From: Leptospira yanagawae serovar Saopaulo str. Sao Paulo = ATCC 700523
GTDB taxonomy: Bacteria; Spirochaetota; Leptospiria; Leptospirales; Leptospiraceae
Assembly: GCF_000332475.2 (NCBI RefSeq)
Contig: NZ_AOGX02000024.1
Span: 1-64,000 of the forward strand
DNA length: 64,000 nucleotides
Direction of reading: 5' to 3'
Under the pieces are notes generated by a model. The model saw only the letters and a program-made list of their open reading frames with translations. It was not told the origin of the DNA and made no database searches. The position numbers were made by a program, and so were the translations under genes. The first letter of the stretch is position 1; every line of letters starts with the position of its first letter. Positions 21,148 through 30,241 of this stretch are shown piece by piece.

Positions 21148-21561
21148 ATGAACAATCACATTTATATGCTTCGAAAGAAGAGAGGCATCAAACAGTACGA
21201 TATGGCAAGGGCTTTGGGGGTATCTCCGAGTTATCTTTCCAAAATTGAGACTGGTGCCCAAGATCCGACTGAAAAATTTAAGTCGTCTTGTGCCAAGTAT
21301 CTCAAAACGTCCGTTGACAAACTCTTCAACGAAAGCGCTGTGGAAGACATCTACCCTGAGTTTTCCAATGGATTGAAAAACAAACTTTGGGCAGTCCGAC
21401 GTGAGTTAGGAATCAAACAATATGATTTCGCAAAGAAATTAAAAGTTTCGACTCCGTTTCTGTCAAAAGTGGAACTTGGACTTTTAGAACCACCAGAAGA
21501 TTTTAAGAATCTGGTATCAAAAGTTCTCAAAATGGAAAAAAACGAGCTTTTTTTAGGCTAA
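21148..21561 (+). CDS. Tandem double helix-turn-helix (XRE/Cro-like) regulator
   Basis: The 137-aa protein contains two complete XRE-type HTH domains in one chain, about residues 1-55 and 75-137. Each has the same pattern: RxxxGIKQYDxAxxLxVSxxxLSKxExGxxxPxExFK...L...xxxLF. The near-identical GIKQYD and LSK-E-G motifs show internal duplication. One chain could therefore bind DNA like a pseudo-dimer. The inverted repeat upstream is a possible autoregulatory site. A strong terminator follows. Confidence 0.88.
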   Translation: MNNHIYMLRKKRGIKQYDMARALGVSPSYLSKIETGAQDPTEKFKSSCAKYLKTSVDKLFNESAVEDIYPEFSNGLKNKLWAVRRELGIKQYDFAKKLKVSTPFLSKVELGLLEPPEDFKNLVSKVLKMEKNELFLG

Positions 21562-21574
21562 ATTGAAAATAAAC

Positions 21575-21602
21575 AAAGCAAGGTCCTAAGACCTTGCTTT
21601 TT
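21575..21602 (+). terminator. Intrinsic terminator after the double-HTH gene
   Basis: AAAGCAAGGTC (21575-21585) pairs perfectly with GACCTTGCTTT (21590-21600) around the loop CTAA and is followed by TT. The T-tract formed by the stem end plus two bases supports rho-independent termination. Confidence 0.85.
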
Positions 21603-21661
21603 CTCACCTCTACGGCAAAAAGATTTTGTCACATAATTCCAAAACCATTCAATAGTCCCAG

Positions 21662-23251
21662 ATGAAAGAGAGACAAGCGGAACACCAAGAAGGTTGGGCC
21701 AGTCGAGTCGGTTTGATTTTAGCGGTAGCGAGTGGTGCCATTGGCCTTGGAAATTTTTTGCGTTTTCCAGGACAAGCGGCACAGAATGGTGGCGGAGCAT
21801 TTATGGTTCCCTACATCATCAGTTTCCTCCTCCTTGGAATCCCCGTTTGTTTGGCAGAATGGACCATGGGAAGGATGGGTGGAAAACATGGCCACAGCAC
21901 CCCTTTTATCTTCCGTGAATACTTAAAAGGATTTCCTCTCAAACTATCAGGTGCCATCGGTGTGATGATTCCTGTGATGATCTATGTATACTATGTATTC
22001 ATCGAATCTTGGTGTTTGGCATATGCGTATTATTTTTTAACAGGCCAAATGTCTTTATCTGCTACCACAAGGGATGGTATGACAGAGATCGCTTCTCAAT
22101 TTTTTATAACACTAACGGGAGCTGGACAAAACGGATCTAGTTTCCATTCGCCTATCATCATCTTCTTTTTGTTTTGTGTATTGTTCAATTTTTTACTAGT
22201 GTATCGCGGTTTGTCAAAGGGTTTAGAGACTTTTGCAAAGTTTGCAATGCCACTTATGGGGATTTGTGCCACCATCATTTTGGTCCGTGTCCTCACCATT
22301 CCTGGGATCGAGTCAGGACTTGCTGTGATGTGGAATCCTGATTGGACAAAACTTACGGAACCCAAGGTTTGGATAAGTGCAGCAGGACAAATTTTCTTTT
22401 CCTTATCCACAGGATTTGGAATTGCACTTGTGTTTTCGAGTTTTTTAAAGAAAAAAAATGATGTTGTTTTATCAAGTTTGTCTTCTGCATCACTCAATGA
22501 ATTCGCAGAAGTCGTGTTTGGTGGTATGATTACCATTCCGGTTGCTTTTCTATTTTTGGGAATGCAGGTAACATCCTTTGGAACTTTTGGAATGGGATTT
22601 ATCGCTTTGCCTTCTGTATTTGGAATGATGCCTGGTGGGAATTTTTTTGGTGGGCTATGGTTTTTGGTATTGTTCCTAGCTGCCATCACCTCTTCCGTTA
22701 CAATGTTACAACCTGGGATTTTATTTTTAGAAGAAGGATTTCGTATTGGAAGGCGAAAGTCTTCTTTATTATTGTTTTTATTTACCTTTGTATTGTGTTT
22801 GCCAATTATTTACTTTAATAAGGATTTTGCGGCACTAGACATTGCCGATTTTTATATTGGAACCATTATGATTTACATATTGGCATCCATACAAATTTTT
22901 ATTTTTGTTTTTAAGATTGGAGTGGAACGTGGGGCAACAGATGCAAATGAAGGAAGCCTAATCCCCTTCCCCAAACTCATCCAATTTGTTTTAAAATACA
23001 TCACTCCTTGGTTTTTACTATTTATCTTTGTTTCATTCTGTTATATGAACCTACCGGAATATTTAGACAAAATGAATCCAGAGGTTATGGGTTTGCTTGC
23101 CGAAAACCAAGGGAAAAATGTAGACGATGCCAAAACAAAAGCAGTGGTTGCGAGGTCTGTAGTCATTTCTCTTTTTTTGATTTACGGATTTATCTATTTT
23201 CTTGTCGCAAAAGCACTTAAGAACCGCAAAGAAAAGGGAGCTCTCACCTAA
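21662..23251 (+). CDS. Neurotransmitter:sodium symporter (NSS/SNF) family transporter
   Basis: The 529-aa protein is a Na+-coupled amino-acid-type transporter with about 12 membrane segments. TM1 has the family signature [20 protein letters not shown] with the unwound ion- and substrate-binding GxxGxGN region, followed by RFP. It is long at the C-terminus compared with LeuT. The stop shares a base with a 37-aa gene that looks like the small subunit of bacterial two-component NSS systems such as MetPS, which points to methionine or alanine as candidate substrates (inference). Confidence 0.92.
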   Translation: MKERQAEHQEGWASRVGLILAVASGAIGLGNFLRFPGQAAQNGGGAFMVPYIISFLLLGIPVCLAEWTMGRMGGKHGHSTPFIFREYLKGFPLKLSGAIGVMIPVMIYVYYVFIESWCLAYAYYFLTGQMSLSATTRDGMTEIASQFFITLTGAGQNGSSFHSPIIIFFLFCVLFNFLLVYRGLSKGLETFAKFAMPLMGICATIILVRVLTIPGIESGLAVMWNPDWTKLTEPKVWISAAGQIFFSLSTGFGIALVFSSFLKKKNDVVLSSLSSASLNEFAEVVFGGMITIPVAFLFLGMQVTSFGTFGMGFIALPSVFGMMPGGNFFGGLWFLVLFLAAITSSVTMLQPGILFLEEGFRIGRRKSSLLLFLFTFVLCLPIIYFNKDFAALDIADFYIGTIMIYILASIQIFIFVFKIGVERGATDANEGSLIPFPKLIQFVLKYITPWFLLFIFVSFCYMNLPEYLDKMNPEVMGLLAENQGKNVDDAKTKAVVARSVVISLFLIYGFIYFLVAKALKNRKEKGALT

Positions 23252-23364
23252 TGCCTACTTCTGAACTCAATTGGCAAGGAATTCTAATCATGTCAGTTTC
23301 TTTACTTTCGGTCACTAGCTTAACAGTTGTTTGTATCATACTTCTGTTTCGAAATAGGCATTAA
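23251..23364 (+). CDS. Small subunit of NSS transporter (MetS-like, 37 aa)
   Basis: This short ORF starts with the ATG that overlaps the stop of the transporter gene (TAATG) and encodes 37 residues: [20 protein letters not shown] followed by a hydrophobic helix and a basic end FRNRH. The layout (a few polar residues, one membrane helix, a positively charged tail) and its place directly behind an NSS gene match the small methionine/alanine-import subunit described for Corynebacterium MetPS. It is easily missed by gene callers because of its size. The next gene starts 3 bases later. Confidence 0.8.
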   Translation: MPTSELNWQGILIMSVSLLSVTSLTVVCIILLFRNRH

Positions 23365-23367
23365 ATT

Positions 23368-25353
23368 TTGGACGTAAAAACAGTTTTTACCAAACAACTT
23401 CCAAAACTTTGGAAGGACTATGAAGTTCGTCGGGAACAGATGGAAATGTCCGAGTCCATCGAATCTGCTTTTCATACTGGGACCAATTGGGTGATTGAAG
23501 CAGGAACAGGTGTTGGAAAGTCACTTGCCTACCTCATTCCGAGTGCCCTATTTTCATTAGAAAACGAATGCACTGTTGTTGTTTCCACTGAAACAAAATC
23601 CCTACAAGACCAATTGCTCTACAAGGACATCCCTCTTGTTTCGGAAGCACTTGGGGTTCCGATCAATGCGATGGTAGCACTTGGTGCTAGTAATTACCTC
23701 TGCAAACGGAAATACAATCGAGTGATGGAACGAGGGGATTTTGGACCTGAAATGGAGTCTTCATTATCCTACTTTGTCAATTGGGAAAAACAAACGGAAA
23801 GTGGGATTCGTGCCGAGTTTGATGGATATCTTTCCAACTCGTTTTGGTCTTCCGTGGCTAGAGAGTCTGACAACTGTTTGGGGAGAAATTGTCCCAATTT
23901 CAGTTCTTCTTATTATTTTTTAGAAAAGGAAAAATGGAAAAAAGCGAATATCCTCATCGTCAACCACCATCTCCTTGCCAGTCACTTAGCCGGTGATTTT
24001 AAATTATTACCAACGTTTTCGCAACTTGTCATTGATGAAGCCCATGTATTTCCCGAAATTGTGGGAAAAGCATTTGGATCTGAAATTCGATATGAATTCA
24101 TTTTAAATTTATTACATTACCTCTACTTCCCTGAAAAACGAACCGGACTTGTTTTGAAAATCAACTCTAATGATAAAATAATCAAGTTGGTTGAGGCAAG
24201 CATTGGTTATGCGAATGATTTCTTTCGGATGTTACTTTCTGCCATTCCACTCCAATTCAATCAATTTGCCAGTCGTCATACCGAACGGATCAAATTGGAC
24301 AACGGTGCTTTGGAAGATACATTAGGAGATTTGGCTTCCGTATTAGAAGGATTATTGTCCAAATACAAAAAAGATAGTGAAGACCTGGAAGAAAAGGAAT
24401 TGGCAATGGGACTTGAGATGGTCTCTGGGAATCTAAAAAAAGTTTCTTCATTCCTCAATGACTTTCGTTTGAAGTCCAATCCCAATTTGGTATTTTGGAT
24501 CGAACCTCCACCACAATCGGTAAAAGATCCATTTTATTATTTATTTTCCCAACCGAAAAACACAGATGAAATTTTAGCCAATACTTTGTTTCCCAATATG
24601 GATTCGGTAGTCTTAACGTCTGCTACCCTTTCACCAACTGCTGGGAATTTCCAATACTTCCTAAAAGAAGTAGGGACAACGGAAGTAAAAACAAAAACTC
24701 TCCACTCCCCTTTCCAATACAATACCCATTCCCTACTGTTTGTGCCAAAACAAATTGCCGATCCAGTCTCTGATCCAAAACGAAATAAAACGGATCTCTC
24801 TTATTGGATCACAAGGTTATTAAAATTATCCGAAGGGGATGCTTTTGTATTATTCACCTCAAATAAATTACTTTCTGAATTGTATGAAGAAATTCGGAAT
24901 TTAGTTCCTTATCCCATATTTGCACAAACAGAAATGGGACCTATCGCCGCCAAACGAGAGTTTCTTGCCAATGAGAACAGTGTATTATTTGGTGTTTCCA
25001 GTTTTTGGCAAGGTGTGGATATCAAAGGTGATAAACTAAGAAACGTGATTGTGACAAAACTACCCTTCCAAGTGCCAACAGAACCCGTTCTCCAGGCAAA
25101 AATGGAAGATATGGAAAAAAAAGGAAAAAGCCCTTTTTGGGAAATGCAGGTTCCTAAAACCTGTTTACTCCTAAGGCAAGGATTTGGACGTCTCATCCGA
25201 TCTCAGACGGATACGGGAATGGTGAGTATCCTTGATCCTCGCATTCATACAAAATCCTACGGAAAAAACGTCTTGCAAAGTTTACCGAAAGGAGTTCCTC
25301 TCATAACGGAATTTAATGAATTAGAAAGAAAATTCCATTTATTGCCGAAATGA
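23368..25353 (+). CDS. DinG-type (XPD-like) superfamily 2 ATP-dependent DNA helicase
   Basis: The 661-aa protein has Walker A EAGTGVGKS (44-52), DEAH (VIDEAHVF) and the C-terminal helicase motifs (VLTSATLSP, FGVSSFWQGVDIKG, RQGFGRLIRS) of the DinG family, which unwinds damaged or structured DNA and RNA-DNA hybrids. The FeS-domain region keeps Cys112, Cys170 and Cys175, but the place of the fourth ligand, six residues after Cys175, is Ser181. The cluster may be altered or absent. No exonuclease domain is fused. It starts at TTG 23368, four bases after the small-subunit stop, and overlaps the next gene by 4 bases. Confidence 0.85.
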   Translation: MDVKTVFTKQLPKLWKDYEVRREQMEMSESIESAFHTGTNWVIEAGTGVGKSLAYLIPSALFSLENECTVVVSTETKSLQDQLLYKDIPLVSEALGVPINAMVALGASNYLCKRKYNRVMERGDFGPEMESSLSYFVNWEKQTESGIRAEFDGYLSNSFWSSVARESDNCLGRNCPNFSSSYYFLEKEKWKKANILIVNHHLLASHLAGDFKLLPTFSQLVIDEAHVFPEIVGKAFGSEIRYEFILNLLHYLYFPEKRTGLVLKINSNDKIIKLVEASIGYANDFFRMLLSAIPLQFNQFASRHTERIKLDNGALEDTLGDLASVLEGLLSKYKKDSEDLEEKELAMGLEMVSGNLKKVSSFLNDFRLKSNPNLVFWIEPPPQSVKDPFYYLFSQPKNTDEILANTLFPNMDSVVLTSATLSPTAGNFQYFLKEVGTTEVKTKTLHSPFQYNTHSLLFVPKQIADPVSDPKRNKTDLSYWITRLLKLSEGDAFVLFTSNKLLSELYEEIRNLVPYPIFAQTEMGPIAAKREFLANENSVLFGVSSFWQGVDIKGDKLRNVIVTKLPFQVPTEPVLQAKMEDMEKKGKSPFWEMQVPKTCLLLRQGFGRLIRSQTDTGMVSILDPRIHTKSYGKNVLQSLPKGVPLITEFNELERKFHLLPK

Positions 25354-26228
25354 AAGGTATGAAACGTATTTCCCAGATCTCCATTCTCTTATCCCTCGTC
25401 GCATTCAGTGTTTCACTGGGATCCAAACCAATTGAAGATAAGGACATTTATGCATCAGTTGTCAATTGGACAGACCAGGTGATCGTTTCAAATGTAAAAG
25501 AAACCATTCCCAAAATTGTATTTGATGAAGATGATCCTGAATTTTCTGGAAAAAACACTGCCACGAGCCAAGGCAAAGCCCATTCGATGGCGAGGAAAAA
25601 AGCCAAGGAAAAGCTAAAAATAAGGCTTAGCCAGAGGTTAGAATCCATTCTCTTTAATGCTGATTATACGATGTTTGAATACACCCAAGTCAACCAACAA
25701 GCCCGCCTAAGACTCAATTCTTACATTGGTGCGGAAAAAGAAGAATATGATTTTCAGTTTGTGAAAAATGTTTTAGAAGCGAAAGCAAGCCTTCCCATCA
25801 AAGGTAAAGATGGAATCCTTGCTCACATTCCAATGGAATATGGTACAGAACGTGTTCCTGAATTCAGCGAAGAAGTGATCCCAGTAGAATTTTCTGGCCT
25901 TGTGGTAGATGCAAGGCATCTTTCCGTAAAACGTGCGTTATTTCCGAAAATCCAAACGGATCGTGGTTTAGATGTATATTCCCCACTTTATGTGAAGGAT
26001 GCCTATGCGATTGAAACAGGTTATATTGTTTACCGTGCCGACCAAAATGGAAAAGCTTATGAAACCAAGGTTGGTAAAAATCCTTATTTCGTTTTGGCAC
26101 TTTCCACAGCAGGCAAAAACCAAACCGATTTGATCATCCCAACTGATGAGGCAGCTAAATTTCTTAGCCACCCCGAGTCGAGAAAGAACATCACACGGTG
26201 CAGAGTTTTGATTTTAGTTTCTCAGTAA
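25350..26228 (+). CDS. LPP20/FlgT-like secreted protein
   Basis: The 292-aa protein has an N-terminal signal peptide (about 4-24, SILLSLVAFSVSLGS). Its C-terminal domain has FSGLVVDARHL, LFPKIQTDRGLDVYSP and AYAIETGYIVYR, a pattern recurring in LPP20-type lipoproteins and FlgT-related proteins. The precise role is unknown, and an envelope or flagellar-associated role is only suggested by that similarity. The ATG overlaps the helicase stop (ATGA). A second ATG nine bases on is possible. Its 3' end overlaps that of the convergent TPR gene by 38 bases. Confidence 0.68.
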   Translation: MKGMKRISQISILLSLVAFSVSLGSKPIEDKDIYASVVNWTDQVIVSNVKETIPKIVFDEDDPEFSGKNTATSQGKAHSMARKKAKEKLKIRLSQRLESILFNADYTMFEYTQVNQQARLRLNSYIGAEKEEYDFQFVKNVLEAKASLPIKGKDGILAHIPMEYGTERVPEFSEEVIPVEFSGLVVDARHLSVKRALFPKIQTDRGLDVYSPLYVKDAYAIETGYIVYRADQNGKAYETKVGKNPYFVLALSTAGKNQTDLIIPTDEAAKFLSHPESRKNITRCRVLILVSQ

Positions 26229-26994
26229 GAGATAAAAACATTTTTTCAGCTTTGCCATACTCACCATTGAATAAATACGCAAAACCCATATCTTCTAAAT
26301 CTTTATGAGCAAGAGAACTGGATTTTTTTTCTAACTCAGCAATATTACGATACACTGAATCATACATTTTCCGTTTTTCTTCGAAACTAGGAAGATTTAA
26401 TTTATTAGGAATATTCTCAAAAATAAGATTGGCTTCTTTATGGCGGTCCAAAAAGAGTAAAGCCATTCCCACCAGTTTGTGGATATCAGAATCATTCAAA
26501 AGTTTCATATTCTCACGAAACAGTTTGATCACTTCATCGTAACGTTTTAGGTAATAACTGCAAATTAATTCTTCTTTGAGAAAGGAAAGATCATTCCATT
26601 GTTTTTTATAACGAGAGAGGATGTTTTTGGCATCTTCATACGCTTCTTGTCGGAAATAAATTTTAATCGCAGTTTGGATGATTGAAAAACAAAGAGGATT
26701 TGATTGTGTTTGGAAGTATAAGTTTAAATTTTGTTTGGCTTCGCTGGATTTTCCCAATTCAAAATTTTGGATGGCATCCACAAGTGGAGCTAAATTGGAA
26801 ATTCCTTTAGGTGCTTGGATGGTGGCGCGACCAGTGAGTTCGTAAAGAGCAAGATAACTTAAGTGTTGTACATAAAAATTGTCCGGATGGCGTTTGGCGA
26901 GGACCACAACATCTTCGTTGGAACCTACCTCGTATAAATCCCAAGCTTCTTTTTCGATGGATGTAGTGAATACTTGGGTTGCTTGTTGTGCCAT
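26191..26994 (-). CDS. TPR-like repeat protein of unknown function
   Basis: The 267-aa protein is all helical, with repeated units such as YEDAKNILSRYKKQWN, YDEVIKLFRENMKLL and GKAEKMFLSLTEKL, which read as degenerate tetratricopeptide repeats. It is probably a cytoplasmic protein-interaction adaptor, as there is no signal peptide. AGAGAGG lies about 6 bases before the ATG. It follows asnS on the minus strand after 59 bases. Its last 38 bases are shared with the opposite-strand gene ending at 26228. Confidence 0.7.
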   Translation of the reverse strand: MAQQATQVFTTSIEKEAWDLYEVGSNEDVVVLAKRHPDNFYVQHLSYLALYELTGRATIQAPKGISNLAPLVDAIQNFELGKSSEAKQNLNLYFQTQSNPLCFSIIQTAIKIYFRQEAYEDAKNILSRYKKQWNDLSFLKEELICSYYLKRYDEVIKLFRENMKLLNDSDIHKLVGMALLFLDRHKEANLIFENIPNKLNLPSFEEKRKMYDSVYRNIAELEKKSSSLAHKDLEDMGFAYLFNGEYGKAEKMFLSLTEKLKSKLCTV

Positions 26995-27053
26995 AAGGTA
27001 CCTCTCTTTCTTTAAAAGGATCGGTCTTATGGCATTTTTTCCCTAAAAAAAAA

Positions 27054-28358
27054 TTAAGGTGTCAGGCGGTAAATCATCCTTGGGAAAGGGATGCATTCAC
27101 GGATATGTGGCAAACCACATACCCAAGCAATCACTCGTTCTAAACCCATACCAAAGCCCGCATGTGGGACCGATCCATACTTTCTTAGGTCCAAATACCA
27201 AGAATAATCTTCTGGAGGGAGGCCTTCTTCTTGCAAACGTTCTACGATTTTTTCATAGGATTCTTCTCTTTCTGACCCACCAATGATTTCACCAATTCCA
27301 TCAGGGGCAATTAGGTCAGCGGACAAAACTGTTTTTGGGTCGTTTGGGTTTTGTTTCATGTAAAAGGCTTTGATGGCCCTTGGGAAATTTTGAATGAAGA
27401 TGGCAGTTCCATAATGGTTTGTGAGGATTTGTTCTCGTTCTGCATTGATGTCTTCGCCCCAGGTGATTGCCTCTCCCGCACTCTGCAGGATGTTGATGGC
27501 TTCCTTGTAGTCCACACGCGGGAATGGTTTTTCTAGGTAGTTCAGCAGGGGTTGTGGATCACGATCCAGAGTTTTTAGGTCTTCTCTTGTGCGCTCAATT
27601 GTGGTTTTGAGGACCGATTTCACAAATCGTTCTTGTAGGTCTAAATTTCCTTCTTGGCCAAGGAATGCGGTTTCTGCTTCTAACATCCAAAATTCAGTCA
27701 GGTGGCGTTTGGTTTTACTTTTTTCGGCCCGGAACGTGGGGCCAAAACAATACACTTTGGAATGCGCAAATGCTGCCGTTTCCAAATACAGCTGACCCGT
27801 TTGGGCAAGATACGCTTGTCCTAAGTCAAAGTATTCTGTGGAAAAAAGAGTCCCTGCCGATTCCCCGATGGAACCTGTTAAGATCGGTGTGTCGATCAGG
27901 GTATAACCATCGTTACGAAAGAATTCCCTGATGGCAAAGGACAATTCGGAGCGAACCCTTTGGATGGCAAGTTGTCGTTTGGAACGTAACCACAAATGCC
28001 GATGGTTGTGTAAAAAATCAGGGCCATGTTCTTTGGGAGTAATGGGATAATCTGAAGAACTTCCCACGATCTCGAAGGAAATGAGAAGTAGTTCTTTGCC
28101 ACTGGGGGCCTTGGGGTTATCTTGCCAAGTTCCAGTGACAACCAAAGAGGTTTCTTGAGGGAGAGATTTGATTTGTTTGAACATCTCCTCACCTAATTTC
28201 TCTTTTTCACACACAACTTGGAAGATTTCCCCGTTGGTGCGAAGTTGTAAAAATTGGACATGGTTATTGCCGCGTAGGCCTTGGACCCAACCTTGTAAAG
28301 GAAGGGTTACTTTTGCGTCGGAGGTTTTGGTCTCTTTTGGATCTAAACTTGGAATCAT
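27054..28358 (-). CDS. asnS: Asparaginyl-tRNA synthetase
   Basis: The enzyme charges tRNA-Asn with asparagine in the cytoplasm. The 434-aa protein has the N-terminal OB-fold anticodon domain (VQGLRGNNHVQFLQLR) and the class II core: HLWLRSKRQLAIQRVR, then motif 2 (PTFRAEKSKTKRHLTEFWMLE), then motif 3 (GFGMGLERVIAW). AsnS and AspS are related, but the sequence RHLTEFWMLEAE is of AsnS type. A gatCA pair is present at 36-38 kb. Charging tRNA-Asn directly is compatible with that pair serving tRNA-Gln. Confidence 0.93.
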   Translation of the reverse strand: MIPSLDPKETKTSDAKVTLPLQGWVQGLRGNNHVQFLQLRTNGEIFQVVCEKEKLGEEMFKQIKSLPQETSLVVTGTWQDNPKAPSGKELLLISFEIVGSSSDYPITPKEHGPDFLHNHRHLWLRSKRQLAIQRVRSELSFAIREFFRNDGYTLIDTPILTGSIGESAGTLFSTEYFDLGQAYLAQTGQLYLETAAFAHSKVYCFGPTFRAEKSKTKRHLTEFWMLEAETAFLGQEGNLDLQERFVKSVLKTTIERTREDLKTLDRDPQPLLNYLEKPFPRVDYKEAINILQSAGEAITWGEDINAEREQILTNHYGTAIFIQNFPRAIKAFYMKQNPNDPKTVLSADLIAPDGIGEIIGGSEREESYEKIVERLQEEGLPPEDYSWYLDLRKYGSVPHAGFGMGLERVIAWVCGLPHIRECIPFPRMIYRLTP

Positions 28359-28413
28359 GGATGGTTTTTTCTGTTTGCCAGTTCAATTTTCTCTGAAATT
28401 TTGAACTTACAGA

Positions 28414-29289
28414 ATGAAATCTAGCATCCTATTAGACGGTAAAGCGATTTCCGAAAAAATCCGAAATCGAATCCAAGAAACATTAGCAAAAGCAAAAGCA
28501 GATGGTAAGGGAATTCCTACCCTTGCAACCATCCTTGTTGGGAATAACCCTGCTTCCGAAACCTACGTCAACATGAAGGTGAAAGCCTGTGAAAAAGTAG
28601 GAATGAATTCAAGATACATCCGCTTAAAAGAAGAAACAACAACGGAAGAACTATTAACGGAAATTCGAAAATTGAATGCCGATCCGTCCATCAATGGAAT
28701 TTTATTACAACACCCTGTTCCTCACCAAATTGATGAAAGGAAAGCTTTTGATGAAATCGCATTAGAAAAAGATGTCGATGGTGTGACAACGATCTCATTT
28801 GGAAAATTGTCGATGGATAGCGAGGCATACTATCCGTGCACTCCGTACGGAATGGTTTTACTTTTGCAAGAATATGGAATTGATGTGACCGGAAAACATG
28901 CAGTGGTTGTCGGAAGGTCCCCTATTCTTGGAAAACCAATGGCCATCATGTTAACCAATTTGAATGCAACTGTCACACTTTGCCATTCTAAAACAAAAAA
29001 CTTATCCGAACTCGTGAAACAAGCAGATATTGTTGTGGGAGCTGTTGGCAAACCAGAATTCATCCAAGCAGATTGGATAAAAGACGGTGCCATTATTTTG
29101 GATGCTGGTTATAATGTAGGGAATGTCGGTGACATTGAAGTTTCAAAAGCCAAGGATAAGTCTTCTTATTACACTCCAGTGCCAGGTGGTGTGGGGCCGA
29201 TGACAATTTCAGTTTTACTTTTACAAACCATGTATAGTTTTTTAGGTCAATTTTCTCCGAAGTTGGATTCTCATGCCTCAAATCGTTAG
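28414..29289 (+). CDS. folD: Bifunctional methylenetetrahydrofolate dehydrogenase / cyclohydrolase
   Basis: FolD interconverts 5,10-methylene-, methenyl- and 10-formyl-tetrahydrofolate for one-carbon metabolism. The 291-aa protein has the catalytic YVxxKxxxCEKVGM segment with the key Lys, GILLQHPVP, the DVDG motif, and VVVGRSPILGKPMA in the NADP-binding fold, then PVPGGVGPMT. Length and motifs are standard. It diverges from asnS across 55 bases and overlaps the esterase gene by 17 bases. Confidence 0.97.
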   Translation: MKSSILLDGKAISEKIRNRIQETLAKAKADGKGIPTLATILVGNNPASETYVNMKVKACEKVGMNSRYIRLKEETTTEELLTEIRKLNADPSINGILLQHPVPHQIDERKAFDEIALEKDVDGVTTISFGKLSMDSEAYYPCTPYGMVLLLQEYGIDVTGKHAVVVGRSPILGKPMAIMLTNLNATVTLCHSKTKNLSELVKQADIVVGAVGKPEFIQADWIKDGAIILDAGYNVGNVGDIEVSKAKDKSSYYTPVPGGVGPMTISVLLLQTMYSFLGQFSPKLDSHASNR

Positions 29290-30241
29290 TTTTGACGAAT
29301 GTTTTCAAACAGTTCCAAAACTGGACCCACCCAGTGATTTAGATACATTTTGGAAAACTGGAATTACGGAACTTAAAAAAATTCCAATCAAAGCCACTTA
29401 CAAAACAGTTTTGAAAGGGAGTTTTATCTGGGAATCGTTGAATGATATAAGTTTTCAAAGTATCGACAATCATGTGTTACATGGCAAACTTGCGATTCCT
29501 AGAAAACGTGGTGATAGGCCAGTTGTCGTTTATTTCCACGACTATCTTGCAACACCAGAAGAAATCCAAAAAGGCTATTCTGATTTGGGTGTGGCACAGC
29601 TTCACATCACCTTACGGGGTCATGGTGAAGAGATGGTCCAAATGCCGGTGGATCCTGTTACAGGAAAATCACCGATTGGATGGACTCCAAATTATTTTGC
29701 ACATGGACTCGACCAAAAAGAAGAGTTTTATATGCGAAAATTGTATTTGGATGTAATTCGGACCATTGAGTTTTTAAGGTTAACAGATGGAATTGATGGT
29801 GATCAAATTATTTTACATGGAAAATCATTAGGTTCCGCATTGGCAGTGTTTGGTGCTGCATATTCGGATCGTATTAAAGGTCTTATCCTTGAGACTGCTT
29901 CATTTTGTTACATTGATAAAGAACAAATGGCACTCAAAGGTAACCCTTGGGTGCGAGAACTCACACCTTTTTTTGAAAAACGTGCGACAAAAAAAATCGA
30001 TTATAAAAAAGAATTATCCTATTTTGATGCAATGAACTTTGCAAAAAAAATCAAAATCCCTGCCCTCTTTTCCTGTGGTATGGAAGACCAAATGTCTCAT
30101 CCAAAATCTACTTTTGCATTGTTTAATCATATGAATTGTGATAAGCGGATGCAGTTGTACCCAACAGAGGGAAACGAAGCGGGAAAAGAGAAACAACCAC
30201 AAGCAAACTTAGAGTTTGTGAAAGAAATTTTTGCATTATGA
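29273..30241 (+). CDS. Acetyl-xylan-esterase-family (AXE1) alpha/beta hydrolase
   Basis: The 322-aa protein resembles acetyl xylan esterase / cephalosporin-C deacetylase-type hydrolases. It has the N-terminal DLDTFWKTGITELKK segment typical of that family, the oxyanion region with VVVYFHDY, an RGHGE motif, and the nucleophile elbow HGKSLGSAL with the catalytic Ser. The acid is probably the Asp in CGMEDQM. The usual acid-histidine end is less obvious: the C-terminal part reads YPTEGNEAGKEK, with no clear catalytic His. The true substrate is unknown. It overlaps folD at its start and cysS at its end, so all three should be co-translated. Confidence 0.78.
   Translation: MPQIVSFDECFQTVPKLDPPSDLDTFWKTGITELKKIPIKATYKTVLKGSFIWESLNDISFQSIDNHVLHGKLAIPRKRGDRPVVVYFHDYLATPEEIQKGYSDLGVAQLHITLRGHGEEMVQMPVDPVTGKSPIGWTPNYFAHGLDQKEEFYMRKLYLDVIRTIEFLRLTDGIDGDQIILHGKSLGSALAVFGAAYSDRIKGLILETASFCYIDKEQMALKGNPWVRELTPFFEKRATKKIDYKKELSYFDAMNFAKKIKIPALFSCGMEDQMSHPKSTFALFNHMNCDKRMQLYPTEGNEAGKEKQPQANLEFVKEIFAL

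Noticed and set aside
22096..22689. 197-aa minus-strand ORF in the NSS gene
   Set aside because: It mirrors the transporter's hydrophobic code on the opposite strand, with no motif or ribosome binding site.
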